Positions 27,188-36,728 are shown, counted from the stretch's first letter. The stretch: 64,000 bases of DNA from Gemmatimonadaceae bacterium (GCA_947457545.1 CANGXD010000001.1:170464-234463), one strand, 5' to 3'. Program-made: numbers and translations. The notes: generated from the sequence alone by a model not told the origin.

Positions 27188-28300
27188 TCAGAGGAACGAC
27201 GACGGCTCCGTCAGTGGCATTCCGAACGCCTCGGCGACGCCGGGGAACGTCACCTTACCCGCCGACATGTTGAGGCCCTTGAGCAGTGCGCCGTTGTCCT
27301 TGAGCGCCCGCTTCCAGCCCTTGTTGGCCAGCTGCAACGTGTACGGCAGCGTCGCGTTGGTCAGCGCCAGCGTGGACGTGCGCGGCACCGCGCCCGGCAT
27401 GTTGGCCACGCCGTAGTGAATGATCCCGTCCACGGTATACGTGGGGTTCTCGTGGGTCGTCGGCTTGATCGTCTCCACGCAGCCGCCCTGATCGACCGCC
27501 ACGTCGACGATCACCGCACCCGGACGCATCTTGGCCAGGTCGGCGCGCCGAACGAGCTTGGGTGCCTTCGCGCCAGGAATGAGCACGCCACCGATGACCA
27601 GATCGCAGGTGCTGATCTGCTCGAGAATATTGTGGCGGTTGCTGTGAATGAGCTGCACGTTGGCCGGCATCACGTCACTGAGGTAGCGCAACCGCTCGAG
27701 CGAGAGATCGAGCACGACCACCTTCGCGCCAAGCCCTGCCGCCATCTTCGCCGCGTTCACACCCACAATACCGCCGCCGAGGATGACGACCTTGGCCGGC
27801 GCCACGCCCGGAACGCCGCCCAGTAGCACACCACGGCCACCGTACAGCTTCTCGAGGTACTTGGCCCCCTCCTGTACTGCCATGCGGCCTGCGACCTCCG
27901 ACATGGGGATCAGGAGCGGCAGGTCGCGGTTGGGAAGTTCAACCGTTTCGTACGCGATGCACGTCGCGCCACTCGCCAAGTGCGCCTTGGTCAGCGCCTC
28001 GTCGGCGGCGAAGTGGAAGTACGTGAACAGCGTGAGGTCGGGACGCAGGTACTGCCATTCAGAGGCAATCGGCTCTTTGACCTTGAGCAGGAGCTCGGCC
28101 TTGCCCCACGCCGTGGCCGCGTCGGGCACGATCTGCGCGCCAACCGCCACATACGCCTCATCTTCGAACCCGCTGCCAATACCGGCGCCGGTCTCGATGA
28201 ACACTTCGTGGCCGGTCGCTACCAACGCTTCAGCGCCAGCGGGGACAAGGGCCACGCGGTTTTCGTTGGTCTTGATCTCCTTGGGTACACCGATACGCAT
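27188..28300 (-). CDS. ald: Alanine dehydrogenase
   Basis: Ald interconverts L-alanine and pyruvate plus ammonia with NAD. The 370-aa product has the N-terminal signature MRIGVPKEIKTNENRVAL and the substrate-binding KVKEP near residue 73 and FTYFHFA near residue 92. The NAD-binding Rossmann motif is VILGGGIVGVNAA near residue 171. The catalytic His lies in the FTYFHFAAD region. PntA, which shares the fold, is unlikely because the length and C-terminus match Ald. It follows the M16 peptidase by 27 bases and ends the operon. Confidence 0.95.
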   Translation of the reverse strand: MRIGVPKEIKTNENRVALVPAGAEALVATGHEVFIETGAGIGSGFEDEAYVAVGAQIVPDAATAWGKAELLLKVKEPIASEWQYLRPDLTLFTYFHFAADEALTKAHLASGATCIAYETVELPNRDLPLLIPMSEVAGRMAVQEGAKYLEKLYGGRGVLLGGVPGVAPAKVVILGGGIVGVNAAKMAAGLGAKVVVLDLSLERLRYLSDVMPANVQLIHSNRHNILEQISTCDLVIGGVLIPGAKAPKLVRRADLAKMRPGAVIVDVAVDQGGCVETIKPTTHENPTYTVDGIIHYGVANMPGAVPRTSTLALTNATLPYTLQLANKGWKRALKDNGALLKGLNMSAGKVTFPGVAEAFGMPLTEPSSFL

Positions 28301-28327
28301 AGTCGATTCTCAAATGGGGAGTGTACG

Positions 28328-29611
28328 TCAGCGAACAGCCTTAGGGCCGAGGCTGACGAGGATGTGTCGGTCCGGATCGAAGAAATCGTGCGCAACCTCG
28401 CGCACTTGATCTTCATCAATCGCGTCGACGAGCGCCATCAGCTCATCGATGGTGCGATATGGCTCACCATACAGTGCGGTCGTCGCTGCCCGATACATTC
28501 GGGAGGACACGCCCTCCATGGACATCACGAGCTGCCCACGAAGCTGACGCTTGCCGGCGGCGAGCTCAGCCGAAGACAACCCCTTCGTCGCCACGTCGCG
28601 CAACACCTCGCGCACCGCGTCGACGGCCTGCTGTGCAGTCTCGGGCGCACTCGCCACGTAGACGCCGTGCGAGCCGGTGTCTGCATACGAGCTGCTGAAG
28701 CTGTGTACGCTGTAGGCAAGGCCGAGTTCCTCGCGTACCCGCTGAAAGAGCCGCGAACTCATGCCGCCGCCGAGCAACATGTCGATGAGCGCGAACGCAA
28801 AGCGCCGCGAGTCCCCATGGGCGATCCCCTGCCCGCCCAGCACGACATGCGTCTGGCCGATATCCTTCCGCTTGATATGTTCGGCGTGCGGCCCCGCCAC
28901 TTCGACCGGGTCGATGGGGAACGGCGTGCGATCTCCCATGGGCAACTCGGTCCAGCCGGCGCGCTGCAGCGTCTCGAGCAGCTGATCGTGCTCCACGCGT
29001 CCCGAGGCAGCCACTACGACCCGCCCGGGATGGTAGGCTCGCGTGTGCAACTCACGAATATCAGGCACGCCGAGTGCCTTGACTGTGTCGCGCGTACCAA
29101 GAATGGCGTACCCGTGAGGATGATCTCCCCACAGGGCGCGATTATGCACGTCGAAGATGATGTCATCGGGCGTGTCCTCGACCATGCTGATCTCTTCGAG
29201 GATCACCTTGCGCTCGAGCGCGAGATCTTCTTCGCGGAGCAGCGGGTGGAAGATCAACTCGCCAATGACATGCGCGGCCTCGGGCAGATGCTCGTCGAGC
29301 ACCCGTGCCTGATACGACGTGTGCTCACGCTCGGTGTACGCGTCGAGCGATCCCCCGAGTGTCTCGAGAGACAACGCGATTTCCTGGGCCGTGCGCGAGC
29401 GCGTCCCCTTGAACACCATGTGTTCGAGCAGGTGGGAGACTCCCATCTGCTCGGGGCGTTCGTGCAGTGTCGCTGCGCGGATCCATGCCCCGAAAGCAAC
29501 CGACCGTGCTCCCGGAACGGCTTCCGAGAGCACGGTCAATCCATTCGGAAGGTCCGTACGGTGCAGCGTGGGCGCCGGAGCGCCCAGAGGCTTAGCGCCG
29601 ATCGCGACCAC
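28328..29611 (-). CDS. M16 family zinc peptidase (processing-peptidase-like)
   Basis: M16 peptidases are inverzincin clan enzymes. The product (about 427 aa from the GTG at 29611) has the inverted motif HLLEH in GVSHLLEHMVFKGT and the downstream glutamate region near DAYTEREHTSY. The C-terminal half is the inactive partner domain. A single 420-430 aa unit matches the YmxG/mitochondrial-processing-beta type rather than pitrilysin. It sits right after pnp, as in many bacteria. The frame remains open upstream inside pnp to a GTG at 29665, which would overlap pnp by 74 bases; I prefer the shorter start on family length. Its substrate is unknown. Confidence 0.9.
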   Translation of the reverse strand: MVAIGAKPLGAPAPTLHRTDLPNGLTVLSEAVPGARSVAFGAWIRAATLHERPEQMGVSHLLEHMVFKGTRSRTAQEIALSLETLGGSLDAYTEREHTSYQARVLDEHLPEAAHVIGELIFHPLLREEDLALERKVILEEISMVEDTPDDIIFDVHNRALWGDHPHGYAILGTRDTVKALGVPDIRELHTRAYHPGRVVVAASGRVEHDQLLETLQRAGWTELPMGDRTPFPIDPVEVAGPHAEHIKRKDIGQTHVVLGGQGIAHGDSRRFAFALIDMLLGGGMSSRLFQRVREELGLAYSVHSFSSSYADTGSHGVYVASAPETAQQAVDAVREVLRDVATKGLSSAELAAGKRQLRGQLVMSMEGVSSRMYRAATTALYGEPYRTIDELMALVDAIDEDQVREVAHDFFDPDRHILVSLGPKAVR

Positions 29612-31781
29612 CGCCGTTCCGTCCACCACGTGAACCACCGCGATCGCCGCGCTCACCTTCTTCACGACGGGGACGCTCCGGCTCGTCGGCCATGCCTTCC
29701 GGCTTAGGCAGCAACGCCTTCATGCTGAGGCGGAGGCGGCCACGCTCATCGCGGTCGACCAGCTTGACCGTGACGCGATCACCCTTCTTGCATACGTCTT
29801 CGGGCTTCTCGACGCGCTCCCACTTCATTTCGGAGACGTGCAGCAACGCTTCGGTGCCGGGCATGATTTCGATGAAGGCGCCGAAGGCCGTTACGGTCTT
29901 CACCGTGCCTTCGTACGTCTCACCGACCACCGCTTCCGCGGTGATGGCCTGCACCATCTGCTTCGCGCGCTCCATGCTCTCGCCACCGACGGCGGCGATC
30001 GTCACGGTACCGTCGTCATCCACGGTGAGCTCGGCACCCGTCTCTTCCTGGATGCCGCGGATGTTCTTGCCCTTCGGTCCGATGAGCTCACCGATCTTGT
30101 CGACCGGGATCTGCACCGTCACGATGCGCGGCGCGTACTTGGACAGCTCCGTACGCGGCGTGGCGAGGGCCTTATCCATCTCACCAAGAATGTGCAGGCG
30201 GCCTTCCTTCGCCTGACGGAGGGCCTCCTCCATGATCTTGATGTCGAGGCCTTCGATCTTGATGTCCATCTGGATGGACGTGATGCCGTCCTTCGTTCCG
30301 GCAACCTTGAAGTCCATGTCACCGAGGTGATCTTCGGTGCCCAGGATGTCGCTCAGGATCGCGTACTTCTTGCCTTCCTTGATCAAGCCCATCGCCACAC
30401 CGGCAACGGCCGCCTTCATGGGCACGCCGGCATCAAACAGCGCGAGCGAACCGCCACACACCGACGCCATCGACGACGAGCCGTTCGACTCGAGCACGTC
30501 AGAGACGATGCGAATCGTGTACGGGAAGTCCGCGAAGTCGGGGAGCACGCCCTGGAGCGCGCGCTCGGCGAGATTGCCGTGGCCGATTTCGCGGCGGCTG
30601 GTGCCGCGCATCGGACGCACTTCGCCGGTGGAGAACGGCGGGAAGTTGTAGTGCAGCATGAACGAGCGCGTGACTTCGCCCGCTTCCTTGATGGAGTCGA
30701 GACGCTGCGCGTCCTTCGCCGTGCCAAGCGTCGCGGCGACGAGCGCCTGCGTCTGGCCACGCGTGAAGAGCGAAGAGCCGTGAGCGCGCGGCAGCACACC
30801 GTTGTCGATGCTGATGGCGCGGATCTCGTTCGGCTTGCGTCCATCGACGCGGAGCTTCGTGTCGAGCACCTGCGCACGCAGCTCGTTGTATTCGACGTCG
30901 TTCAGGACACCGTTGATGTCCTTGCCGTTGTCGGGGAACTCGACGAGCAGTTCGGCCGCGAGTTCCTTCTTCGCATGCTCGATCGCCTGCACGCGCGTCT
31001 GCTTGTCCTTCTGGTTCAGCGCTTCGCGAATGCGGGTGCTCGCCGCGTCCTTCACGCGCGTCGCGATCGTTTCAGGCGTCTCGGTCTTCGTCCACGCCAT
31101 CTTGGGCTGCTTCACCTTGGCGAGCAGCTCTTCCTGGGCGGCGATGAGCTCACGGATGCCGTCGTGCGACAGGCGCAGCGACTCGAGCACGTCCTCTTCG
31201 GACACTTCGAGCGCGCCACCTTCGACCATGACGATCGAATCCTTCGAGCCGGCGACCACGAGCTCCATGTCGGAGAACGCGAGCTGCTGGAACGTCGGGT
31301 TGAGCACCCAGTGTCCCTGCACGCGACCGACGCGAACGCCGGCGATGGGCCCGAGGAACGGGATCTTGGAGGCGTTCAAGGCGAACGAGGCCGCCACCAG
31401 CGCCAGCACATCCGCGTCATTCTCCTGATCGGCAGAAATGACGTAGATGAACACCTGCACTTCGTTCTGGAAGCCTTCCGGGAAAAGCGGGCGGATCGAG
31501 CGATCGATGATGCGCGCCGCCAGGATCTCGTGATCGTGCGGGCGCCCTTCGCGCTTGATGAACCCGCCCGGAATCTTGCCGGCGGCGTAGGTCTTTTCCT
31601 TGTATTCGACCGTCAGCGGGAAGAACGGGAGCGGGCTCTTGTTCTCGCTCACCGTTACGGCGGCGAGGACCATAGTCTCGCCGAACTGTACCACTGCGGA
31701 ACCCGCTGCCTGCTTCGCCATCCGACCGGTTTCGATAACCAGGGGGCGACCGGCGAACGTCCGCTCGATTCGTTGCATCAT
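29592..31781 (-). CDS. pnp: Polynucleotide phosphorylase with RGG-rich tail
   Basis: PNPase degrades RNA 3' to 5' with phosphate. The 729-aa protein (MMQRIERTF) has two RNase PH domains, the second with the GTSRREIGHGNLAERAL active-site region. A KH domain (IGELIGPKGKNIRGIQ near residue 565) and an S1 domain (GTVKTVTAFGAFIEIMPG near 635) follow. After the S1 domain about 33 residues are Arg/Gly/Glu-rich and end GGRNGGGRDRR, an RGG-type tail that standard PNPases do not need. rpsO precedes it, as is common, with a strong hairpin in between. Autoregulation through that leader is known in enterobacteria and only possible here. Confidence 0.97.
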   Translation of the reverse strand: MMQRIERTFAGRPLVIETGRMAKQAAGSAVVQFGETMVLAAVTVSENKSPLPFFPLTVEYKEKTYAAGKIPGGFIKREGRPHDHEILAARIIDRSIRPLFPEGFQNEVQVFIYVISADQENDADVLALVAASFALNASKIPFLGPIAGVRVGRVQGHWVLNPTFQQLAFSDMELVVAGSKDSIVMVEGGALEVSEEDVLESLRLSHDGIRELIAAQEELLAKVKQPKMAWTKTETPETIATRVKDAASTRIREALNQKDKQTRVQAIEHAKKELAAELLVEFPDNGKDINGVLNDVEYNELRAQVLDTKLRVDGRKPNEIRAISIDNGVLPRAHGSSLFTRGQTQALVAATLGTAKDAQRLDSIKEAGEVTRSFMLHYNFPPFSTGEVRPMRGTSRREIGHGNLAERALQGVLPDFADFPYTIRIVSDVLESNGSSSMASVCGGSLALFDAGVPMKAAVAGVAMGLIKEGKKYAILSDILGTEDHLGDMDFKVAGTKDGITSIQMDIKIEGLDIKIMEEALRQAKEGRLHILGEMDKALATPRTELSKYAPRIVTVQIPVDKIGELIGPKGKNIRGIQEETGAELTVDDDGTVTIAAVGGESMERAKQMVQAITAEAVVGETYEGTVKTVTAFGAFIEIMPGTEALLHVSEMKWERVEKPEDVCKKGDRVTVKLVDRDERGRLRLSMKALLPKPEGMADEPERPRREEGERGDRGGSRGGRNGGGRDRR

Positions 31782-31810
31782 CTGCTTTGTAGCCTCATGA
31801 GAACGCAAAT

Positions 31811-31839
31811 CGCGCGGGAGGCAGTTGTGCCCCCGCGCG
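31811..31839 (-). terminator. rpsO-pnp intergenic hairpin
   Basis: CGCGCGGG and CCCGCGCG arms, extended by an inner GGCA/TGCC pair, lie between the rpsO stop and pnp. The following minus-strand bases are ATTTGCGTT, so the U run is poor. It may attenuate read-through or act as an RNA-processing site as in other rpsO-pnp operons. Confidence 0.6.
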
Positions 31840-31859
31840 ACGACGTGACAGAACTGCGC

Positions 31860-32120
31860 TTAATAGCGGAGTCCAAGGTCCTGCACGAGCGTGCGATACT
31901 GCTGCACGTCCGTACGCTTCAGATAGTCCAGTAGACGGCGGCGCTTGCCAACCATCTTGAGGAGGCCGCGACGACCATGATGGTCCTTCGCATGCGTACG
32001 GAAATGACCCGTCAGGTAGTTGATGCGCTCCGTCAGGAGGGCAATCTGTACGCGGGTCGAACCGGTGTCCCCTTCGTGGGCCCGGTATTTGTCGATCGTG
32101 GTAGCCTTGTCGAACGCCAT
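31860..32120 (-). CDS. rpsO: 30S ribosomal protein S15
   Basis: S15 is a primary binder of the 16S rRNA central domain. The 86-aa product (start [13 protein letters not shown] at 32120) has the conserved [24 protein letters not shown] segment and the basic [21 protein letters not shown] helix, which are diagnostic. The C-terminus LGLRY is typical. In-frame codons upstream of this ATG would add a non-homologous tail. It is divergent from the kinase gene at 32257 and is the first gene of the rpsO-pnp-M16-ald operon. Confidence 0.97.
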   Translation of the reverse strand: MAFDKATTIDKYRAHEGDTGSTRVQIALLTERINYLTGHFRTHAKDHHGRRGLLKMVGKRRRLLDYLKRTDVQQYRTLVQDLGLRY

Positions 32121-32256
32121 CGTCGTTGTATTCTCAGCCGTTATCCGAGCTGTCGTCGCGCGAGTGGTACGCGACATTCACCGCGGGTTTAGAGCGCGCA
32201 ATTGCAGGAAGCACGGTAGCTTACTCGACTCAGTCCCCCCTGTAAAGGACCAAGAC

Positions 32257-33852
32257 GTGCCCGACCGTTATCTGGGGCGAACAATCGGGAAGTACCGGGT
32301 CATCCGCCACTTGGGAACGGGGGCGTTTTCCTGGGTCTACGAAGCAGTGGACCTCGACCTGGAAATCCCCGTCGCGCTCAAGATTCTCCGCCCCGAATAC
32401 GCCGGCCAAGAGCTCGCCGAGACACGCTTCCGTCGGGAAGCTGCCACGGCCGCCCGGCTGCGCCATCCCAATATCGTGACCGTCCGCGACGTCGGACAGG
32501 TCGACGGGGCCGCGTTCGTGGCCATGGACCTCTACCCGCTCACCCTCGGGCGCCGACTCAACCTCATGGGCCGGCTGCCGGAGTCCGAAGTGGTCAAACT
32601 CGGCATCGGGATTGCCGCCGCCTTGTCCGTCGCCCACGCCAGTCAGGTCATCCACCGCGACATCAAGCCGGACAACATCCTCCTCGATCAGGAGGGCGAC
32701 GCGGTCGTGGCTGATTTCGGCCTTGCCCGCGCGCTGGCGGCGAATACCTCCATGGGGGATACCAATCAGGTCCAAGGCACCCCGCACTACTTCAGCCCCG
32801 AACAGGCCCGGGGCAAGGAGCTCGACGGTCGCAGCGACCTCTACTCGCTGGGGGTCACGCTCTTTCGCGCCGCGACCGGAAAACTTCCGTTCGAGGGCGA
32901 TGATTGGTATGCCGTGGCCAAGAGCCACATCGAGACCGCCCCACCGTCGCTCCGCGCCGTCGTGCCGGAGCTGAGCTCGGAGTTCGAATCGCTGGTCCTG
33001 CGCCTCATGGCCAAGGAAGCGACCGATCGCTTCGCCAGCGCGGTGCAGGTCGTCGATGCCCTTGCGGCCCTCCCCAGCGCCCCCGAGCGTAGTGCGGGCA
33101 CGCCACAGCTGGGCTCACACACCGTCGATGCGTTCCGGGCCCAGGACGCCAGCCCTTCGCGCTTCTGGGCCGTCCTCGCTGTGCTCCTTGTGGGGCTCAC
33201 TATCGGCTGGATGGTGTGGGACCGTCGGCAATCTGGTGCTACGACGGCCACCACCCCCGACAGCCTCACTCAGCGCGACAGTACCGCGCTGGCTACCGCC
33301 GGTGACACCTCGGTACGATCGGTGGTCGCGTTCGATAGCGCTCCGCCCGCTGCCGTTACGCCGCCGCCACGCGCGCCACGCCCCAAGGCACGCACGGTAC
33401 TCGTCAACCTCGTTACCGACGATTCTGCGCAGCTCTACGTCGACAATCGTCTCGTCGGCGTAGGCGCGTGGGCGGGTGAGCTCCCATTGTCGGCAAAGGT
33501 CTCGCTGCGCGCGGTCGTACCTGACGCGCCGACCACATGCCGTACCGCCCTCAACGACACCGTGCTCACGCAACTCACCGCCGGACAGCGCATATCACTG
33601 GAACTCCCCGTGCGCGGCTGCGCCGTCGTGCGCTATCGAGTGGAGCCTCGCGATGCGCGCGTGACGTTTGCACCGCTCGAAGGCGGCCGCCCGTACCAGA
33701 CACGAGCCGACAGCCTCGAATCGTATTCGCTCCCCACAGGGCGGTACCTCATGCGCATCACTGCGCCGTACTGCATCGTGTTTTCGGACACGATTGCCGT
33801 CACGCGGAACAGCGCCAACGCCGTCGTGCCGCGAAAACTCGTCTGCAGTTGA
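32257..33852 (+). CDS. Membrane-anchored Ser/Thr protein kinase with PEGA-like outer domain
   Basis: This 531-aa Hanks-type kinase starts at GTG 32257, with AAAGGA eight bases upstream. The cytoplasmic kinase domain has the Gly loop LGTGAFSWVYEA near residue 19, VALK with Lys42, HRDIKPDN with Asp135, DFG with Asp153 and the SPEQARGKELDGRSDLYSLG activation/substrate region. One transmembrane helix lies near residues 301-322. After it a Pro-rich linker leads to a PEGA-like beta domain (VLVNLVTDDSAQLYVDN near residue 380) that should face the periplasm. It lacks PASTA repeats. Input signal and targets are unknown. It is divergent from rpsO. Confidence 0.92.
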   Translation: MPDRYLGRTIGKYRVIRHLGTGAFSWVYEAVDLDLEIPVALKILRPEYAGQELAETRFRREAATAARLRHPNIVTVRDVGQVDGAAFVAMDLYPLTLGRRLNLMGRLPESEVVKLGIGIAAALSVAHASQVIHRDIKPDNILLDQEGDAVVADFGLARALAANTSMGDTNQVQGTPHYFSPEQARGKELDGRSDLYSLGVTLFRAATGKLPFEGDDWYAVAKSHIETAPPSLRAVVPELSSEFESLVLRLMAKEATDRFASAVQVVDALAALPSAPERSAGTPQLGSHTVDAFRAQDASPSRFWAVLAVLLVGLTIGWMVWDRRQSGATTATTPDSLTQRDSTALATAGDTSVRSVVAFDSAPPAAVTPPPRAPRPKARTVLVNLVTDDSAQLYVDNRLVGVGAWAGELPLSAKVSLRAVVPDAPTTCRTALNDTVLTQLTAGQRISLELPVRGCAVVRYRVEPRDARVTFAPLEGGRPYQTRADSLESYSLPTGRYLMRITAPYCIVFSDTIAVTRNSANAVVPRKLVCS

Positions 33853-33877
33853 GCGGCGAGCTGGCGGCGTGGCTTTG

Positions 33878-34351
33878 TCAGCGCGACACAGCCACGCCAC
33901 CCGCGCCGAGCGTCACGCCGAGCACACTCCCTGCCCAGAAGAGCCGCGATTGCCACCAGCGTGGCTCGGGCCGCACGACGAGCAGAAAATGGTCGGACTT
34001 GACGCGACTCACCTGCCCCGTCACCAGCGCGGTCGCTGACTCCCCGTCGCGCGTTATGATGCGGAGCCGCGCCACCAGGCCATCGCGCTGCGCAGGGTCA
34101 ACGACGTAACTCGACAACCCCGGTCGAACCCACTGCGCTTCGCGCACCCGAAACGTCGCCGTCGAATCGGTCACACTATCAATCTCGAAGCGCGCCGCGT
34201 CGCGCGGAACGCGCGGCAGCATCGCTGTCGCCGGGTCCGTCGTGCGCGCAATCGCCTTGCGCGTGAGGGCCGTCGGCCACTTAAGGCGCGGCACGTGGTG
34301 ACACCCGCTGCAGAGACTTGCCGCGCTCAGCGCGACGATCAGACGCCTCAC
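33878..34351 (-). CDS. Small envelope protein, possible lipoprotein, function unknown
   Basis: I do not recognise this 157-aa protein. It begins MRRLIVALSAASLCSGC, which looks like a short signal peptide with a weak lipobox (Cys at -3 instead of Leu) before a candidate lipidated Cys17. The middle part, about residues 45-130, is a beta-rich domain with DSVTDSTATFRVREA and LVTGQVSRVKSDHF. The C-terminus has WWQSRLFWAGSVLGVTLGAGG, a possible membrane segment, which is unusual for a lipoprotein. Its start overlaps the rseP stop by four bases, so it is the last gene of the rplM-to-rseP run and may assist envelope functions. Confidence 0.7.
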   Translation of the reverse strand: MRRLIVALSAASLCSGCHHVPRLKWPTALTRKAIARTTDPATAMLPRVPRDAARFEIDSVTDSTATFRVREAQWVRPGLSSYVVDPAQRDGLVARLRIITRDGESATALVTGQVSRVKSDHFLLVVRPEPRWWQSRLFWAGSVLGVTLGAGGVAVSR

Positions 34352-35535
34352 TGCGTGAACACCGACCGCAAGTCGTTGAAGGTGACGAGCAGAATGAGGG
34401 CCAGCACGGCAAGCACTCCCACTCGCGCGAAGGCTTCACGAGTGCGCATGCTGAACGTGCCCCCCTTCAATCGCTCCGCGAGCACCAGCAGAATCTGCCC
34501 ACCGTCGAGCACCGGGATCGGTACCAGATTGAGGATCGCGATGTTCAGACTCAAAAAGGCAATGAGCGACCATAACGTCTCCGCACCATTACGCGCGGCC
34601 TGTACCGACGTGCGCGCAATTTGTATGGGGCCGCCGAGATTCTTGGCCGAGACTTCGCCCGACACCAGACCGCCGAGCACCGTCACGACGTTTCGCGCCA
34701 TCCCCCACGTCGCTTTGCTCCCGTTCGACACGGCTTGCCCCAACGACACCGGCTCACGCACCACGGAGTCGCGGACCATGATGCCCACACGACCGACCTT
34801 CTTCGCCGCGCCCGTCACCGGGTCCTGCGCATCGGCCACCTGCGGCGTCAGCTGACGCTCCAGACGTTCGGCACCGCGCGCGATCTCGAGGCGGACCGAT
34901 CCCGACGTAATGGGCGACACACGCGCTACGACCTCATCCCAGCCACGAACGGCCTCGCCGTTGATCGACACGATCCGATCGCCCGACATGAGCCCGGCGG
35001 CGGCGGCGGGCGCGCCCGGCACGACGGAGTCGATGACCGCCGGCAAATAGGGATTGCCGTACTTGTAGTAAATCCCGCTCGTGACCGTCATCGTGAGCAG
35101 AATGTTCATGATCACGCCGGCGGAGAGAATGAACACGCGCGCCGCCGTGCCCTTGCTCTCCACCCAACGGTCGGCCGGCACGGCGCGCGGCCCGAACGGC
35201 GCCATGCCGGCGGGATCCCACAGCTTCCCCGCGGCCTTCGCCGCTTCGGCCGACGTGTCGCTCAACGAACCGCGATCCGCGTCGGCGCCTTCGATACCGG
35301 CCAGCGCATCATCGTCGCGCGACGCCATGCGCACATAGCCGCCCAGCGGAATGAGCGACACGCGATAATCGGTCTCGCCGCGCTTCCACCCGAAGAGACG
35401 ACGACCCCAGCCGAGTGAAAACACCGGCGCGTAGACGCCACTCAATTTGGCCGCCACGAAGTGGCCAAGCTCGTGCACGAAGACCACGAGCCCGAACACC
35501 AAAAGCGGTGCGATGTATACCGACAATGACGCCAT
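34348..35535 (-). CDS. rseP: Site-2 intramembrane metalloprotease RseP
   Basis: RseP cleaves membrane-bound anti-sigma factors and remnant signal peptides within the inner membrane. The 395-aa protein has the zinc motif FVHELGHFVAAKLSGV (His21, Glu22, His25) in its first helix. One PDZ domain (SGDRIVSINGEAVRGWDEVV near residue 180) is followed by the NLVPIPVLDGGQI motif near residue 345 in the third helix region. It has one clear PDZ domain, as in many non-proteobacterial members. It lies six bases after dxr in the usual dxr-rseP order. Confidence 0.94.
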   Translation of the reverse strand: MASLSVYIAPLLVFGLVVFVHELGHFVAAKLSGVYAPVFSLGWGRRLFGWKRGETDYRVSLIPLGGYVRMASRDDDALAGIEGADADRGSLSDTSAEAAKAAGKLWDPAGMAPFGPRAVPADRWVESKGTAARVFILSAGVIMNILLTMTVTSGIYYKYGNPYLPAVIDSVVPGAPAAAAGLMSGDRIVSINGEAVRGWDEVVARVSPITSGSVRLEIARGAERLERQLTPQVADAQDPVTGAAKKVGRVGIMVRDSVVREPVSLGQAVSNGSKATWGMARNVVTVLGGLVSGEVSAKNLGGPIQIARTSVQAARNGAETLWSLIAFLSLNIAILNLVPIPVLDGGQILLVLAERLKGGTFSMRTREAFARVGVLAVLALILLVTFNDLRSVFTQ

Positions 35536-35540
35536 ACGCC

Positions 35541-36728
35541 TCAGGACTCCTTTGCAGTACGGGACAACACATGCGCGCGGGCCGCGGCGTCCGCCGCGAG
35601 CAAGGCGTCGAGCGAATCTCCCGGCAACGCCGACAGATCACGCAACGCCTCGGACACCCGCTCGGCAATGCCACCGAAGCGCAATCTGCCATCGAGAAAC
35701 TGAGCCACGGCTACTTCGTTCGCGGCGTTGAAAACCGCCGGTGCCGCACCACCAGTCCGCCCAGCGGTAATGCCTAGTCCGAGCATGGGGAAATCGTCGT
35801 GCCGCACCGGTTCAAACGTGAGCGCGCCGTGCGCCACCGGATCAAACGATGGTACGCCGTTGTCGGGCACGCGTTCCGGCCAGGTCAACGCATACAAAAT
35901 CGGGAGCTCCATGCTCGGGACTCCCATCTGCGCCAGCACACTGCCGTCGACAAACTCGACGAACGAATGGATGATGCTTTGCGGATGCACGACCACCTCG
36001 ATGCGATCATACGCCACGCCGAACAGGTGATGCGCTTCGATGACCTCGAGCGCCTTGTTGGCGAGCGTGGCACTGTCGATGGTGATTTTGCTGCCCATCT
36101 GCCACGTCGGGTGCTTGAGCGCGTCGGCGCGGGTCGCGTTGCCGATCTTGTCGGCCGGCCACGTGCGAAATGGTCCGCCTGAGGCCGTCAGAATGAGCCG
36201 CTTGACCTCATGTGGCTGTCGACCGGCCAGACACTGCAGAATGGCCGAGTGCTCGCTGTCGACAGGAACCAGTTCTCCGCCATGTTCGCGGGCCGTGCGG
36301 GTGACGATGTCGCCCGCCACCACGAGCGTTTCCTTGTTCGCGAGCGCGACGCGCTTGCCGAGCCTGAGCGCCGCGAGGGTGGCAGGCAGCCCCGCAGCCC
36401 CCACCACCGCGTTGATGACGACCTGCGCGTCGGGATGGGTCGCCGCCTCGACCAAGCAGCCGGGGCCGCGCCCCCACGCGTCTGGAGCATCCGCACACTC
36501 CTGCACCAGCCCCACGTACGTGGGCGCAAACCGGGCGACCTGCTCCGTCAGCGCCGCGATGTTGCCGTTGGCCGTAAGCGCGACGGGCACAAAGCGCTCT
36601 GGTTGCCGCTCCAGCACCCGCAATGCGCTGGTGCCTATCGAGCCTGTTGCGCCGAGCAAGGCGACGCCTACGGGGCCGTTAGGGGCCTTGGTGGCCATGG
36701 GCTGCCTTGACGTGGTTGTTGAGGTCAT
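35541..36728 (-). CDS. dxr: 1-deoxy-D-xylulose 5-phosphate reductoisomerase
   Basis: Dxr makes 2-C-methyl-D-erythritol 4-phosphate in the MEP isoprenoid pathway, which feeds undecaprenyl phosphate. The 395-aa protein has the NADPH motif LLGATGSIGTSALRVL near residue 24, NKETLVVAG near residue 125, the metal/substrate region VPVDSEHSAILQCL near 148, TASGGPFRTW near 176 and the C-terminal NAANEVAVAQFL. It may start at the second Met (MATKAPNG) instead. The start overlaps the cdsA stop by four bases. Confidence 0.96.
   Translation of the reverse strand: MTSTTTSRQPMATKAPNGPVGVALLGATGSIGTSALRVLERQPERFVPVALTANGNIAALTEQVARFAPTYVGLVQECADAPDAWGRGPGCLVEAATHPDAQVVINAVVGAAGLPATLAALRLGKRVALANKETLVVAGDIVTRTAREHGGELVPVDSEHSAILQCLAGRQPHEVKRLILTASGGPFRTWPADKIGNATRADALKHPTWQMGSKITIDSATLANKALEVIEAHHLFGVAYDRIEVVVHPQSIIHSFVEFVDGSVLAQMGVPSMELPILYALTWPERVPDNGVPSFDPVAHGALTFEPVRHDDFPMLGLGITAGRTGGAAPAVFNAANEVAVAQFLDGRLRFGGIAERVSEALRDLSALPGDSLDALLAADAAARAHVLSRTAKES

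Noticed and set aside
29838..31934. Long plus-strand open frame (about 700 codons) opposite pnp and rpsO
   Set aside because: Antisense shadow of two secure genes; the composition is rich in His/Arg/Asp as expected for a mirrored frame, with no domain.
32020..32256. Upstream extension of the Ser/Thr kinase frame
   Set aside because: It runs through the rpsO start region and lacks kinase homology; the GTG at 32257 has a good ribosome site.
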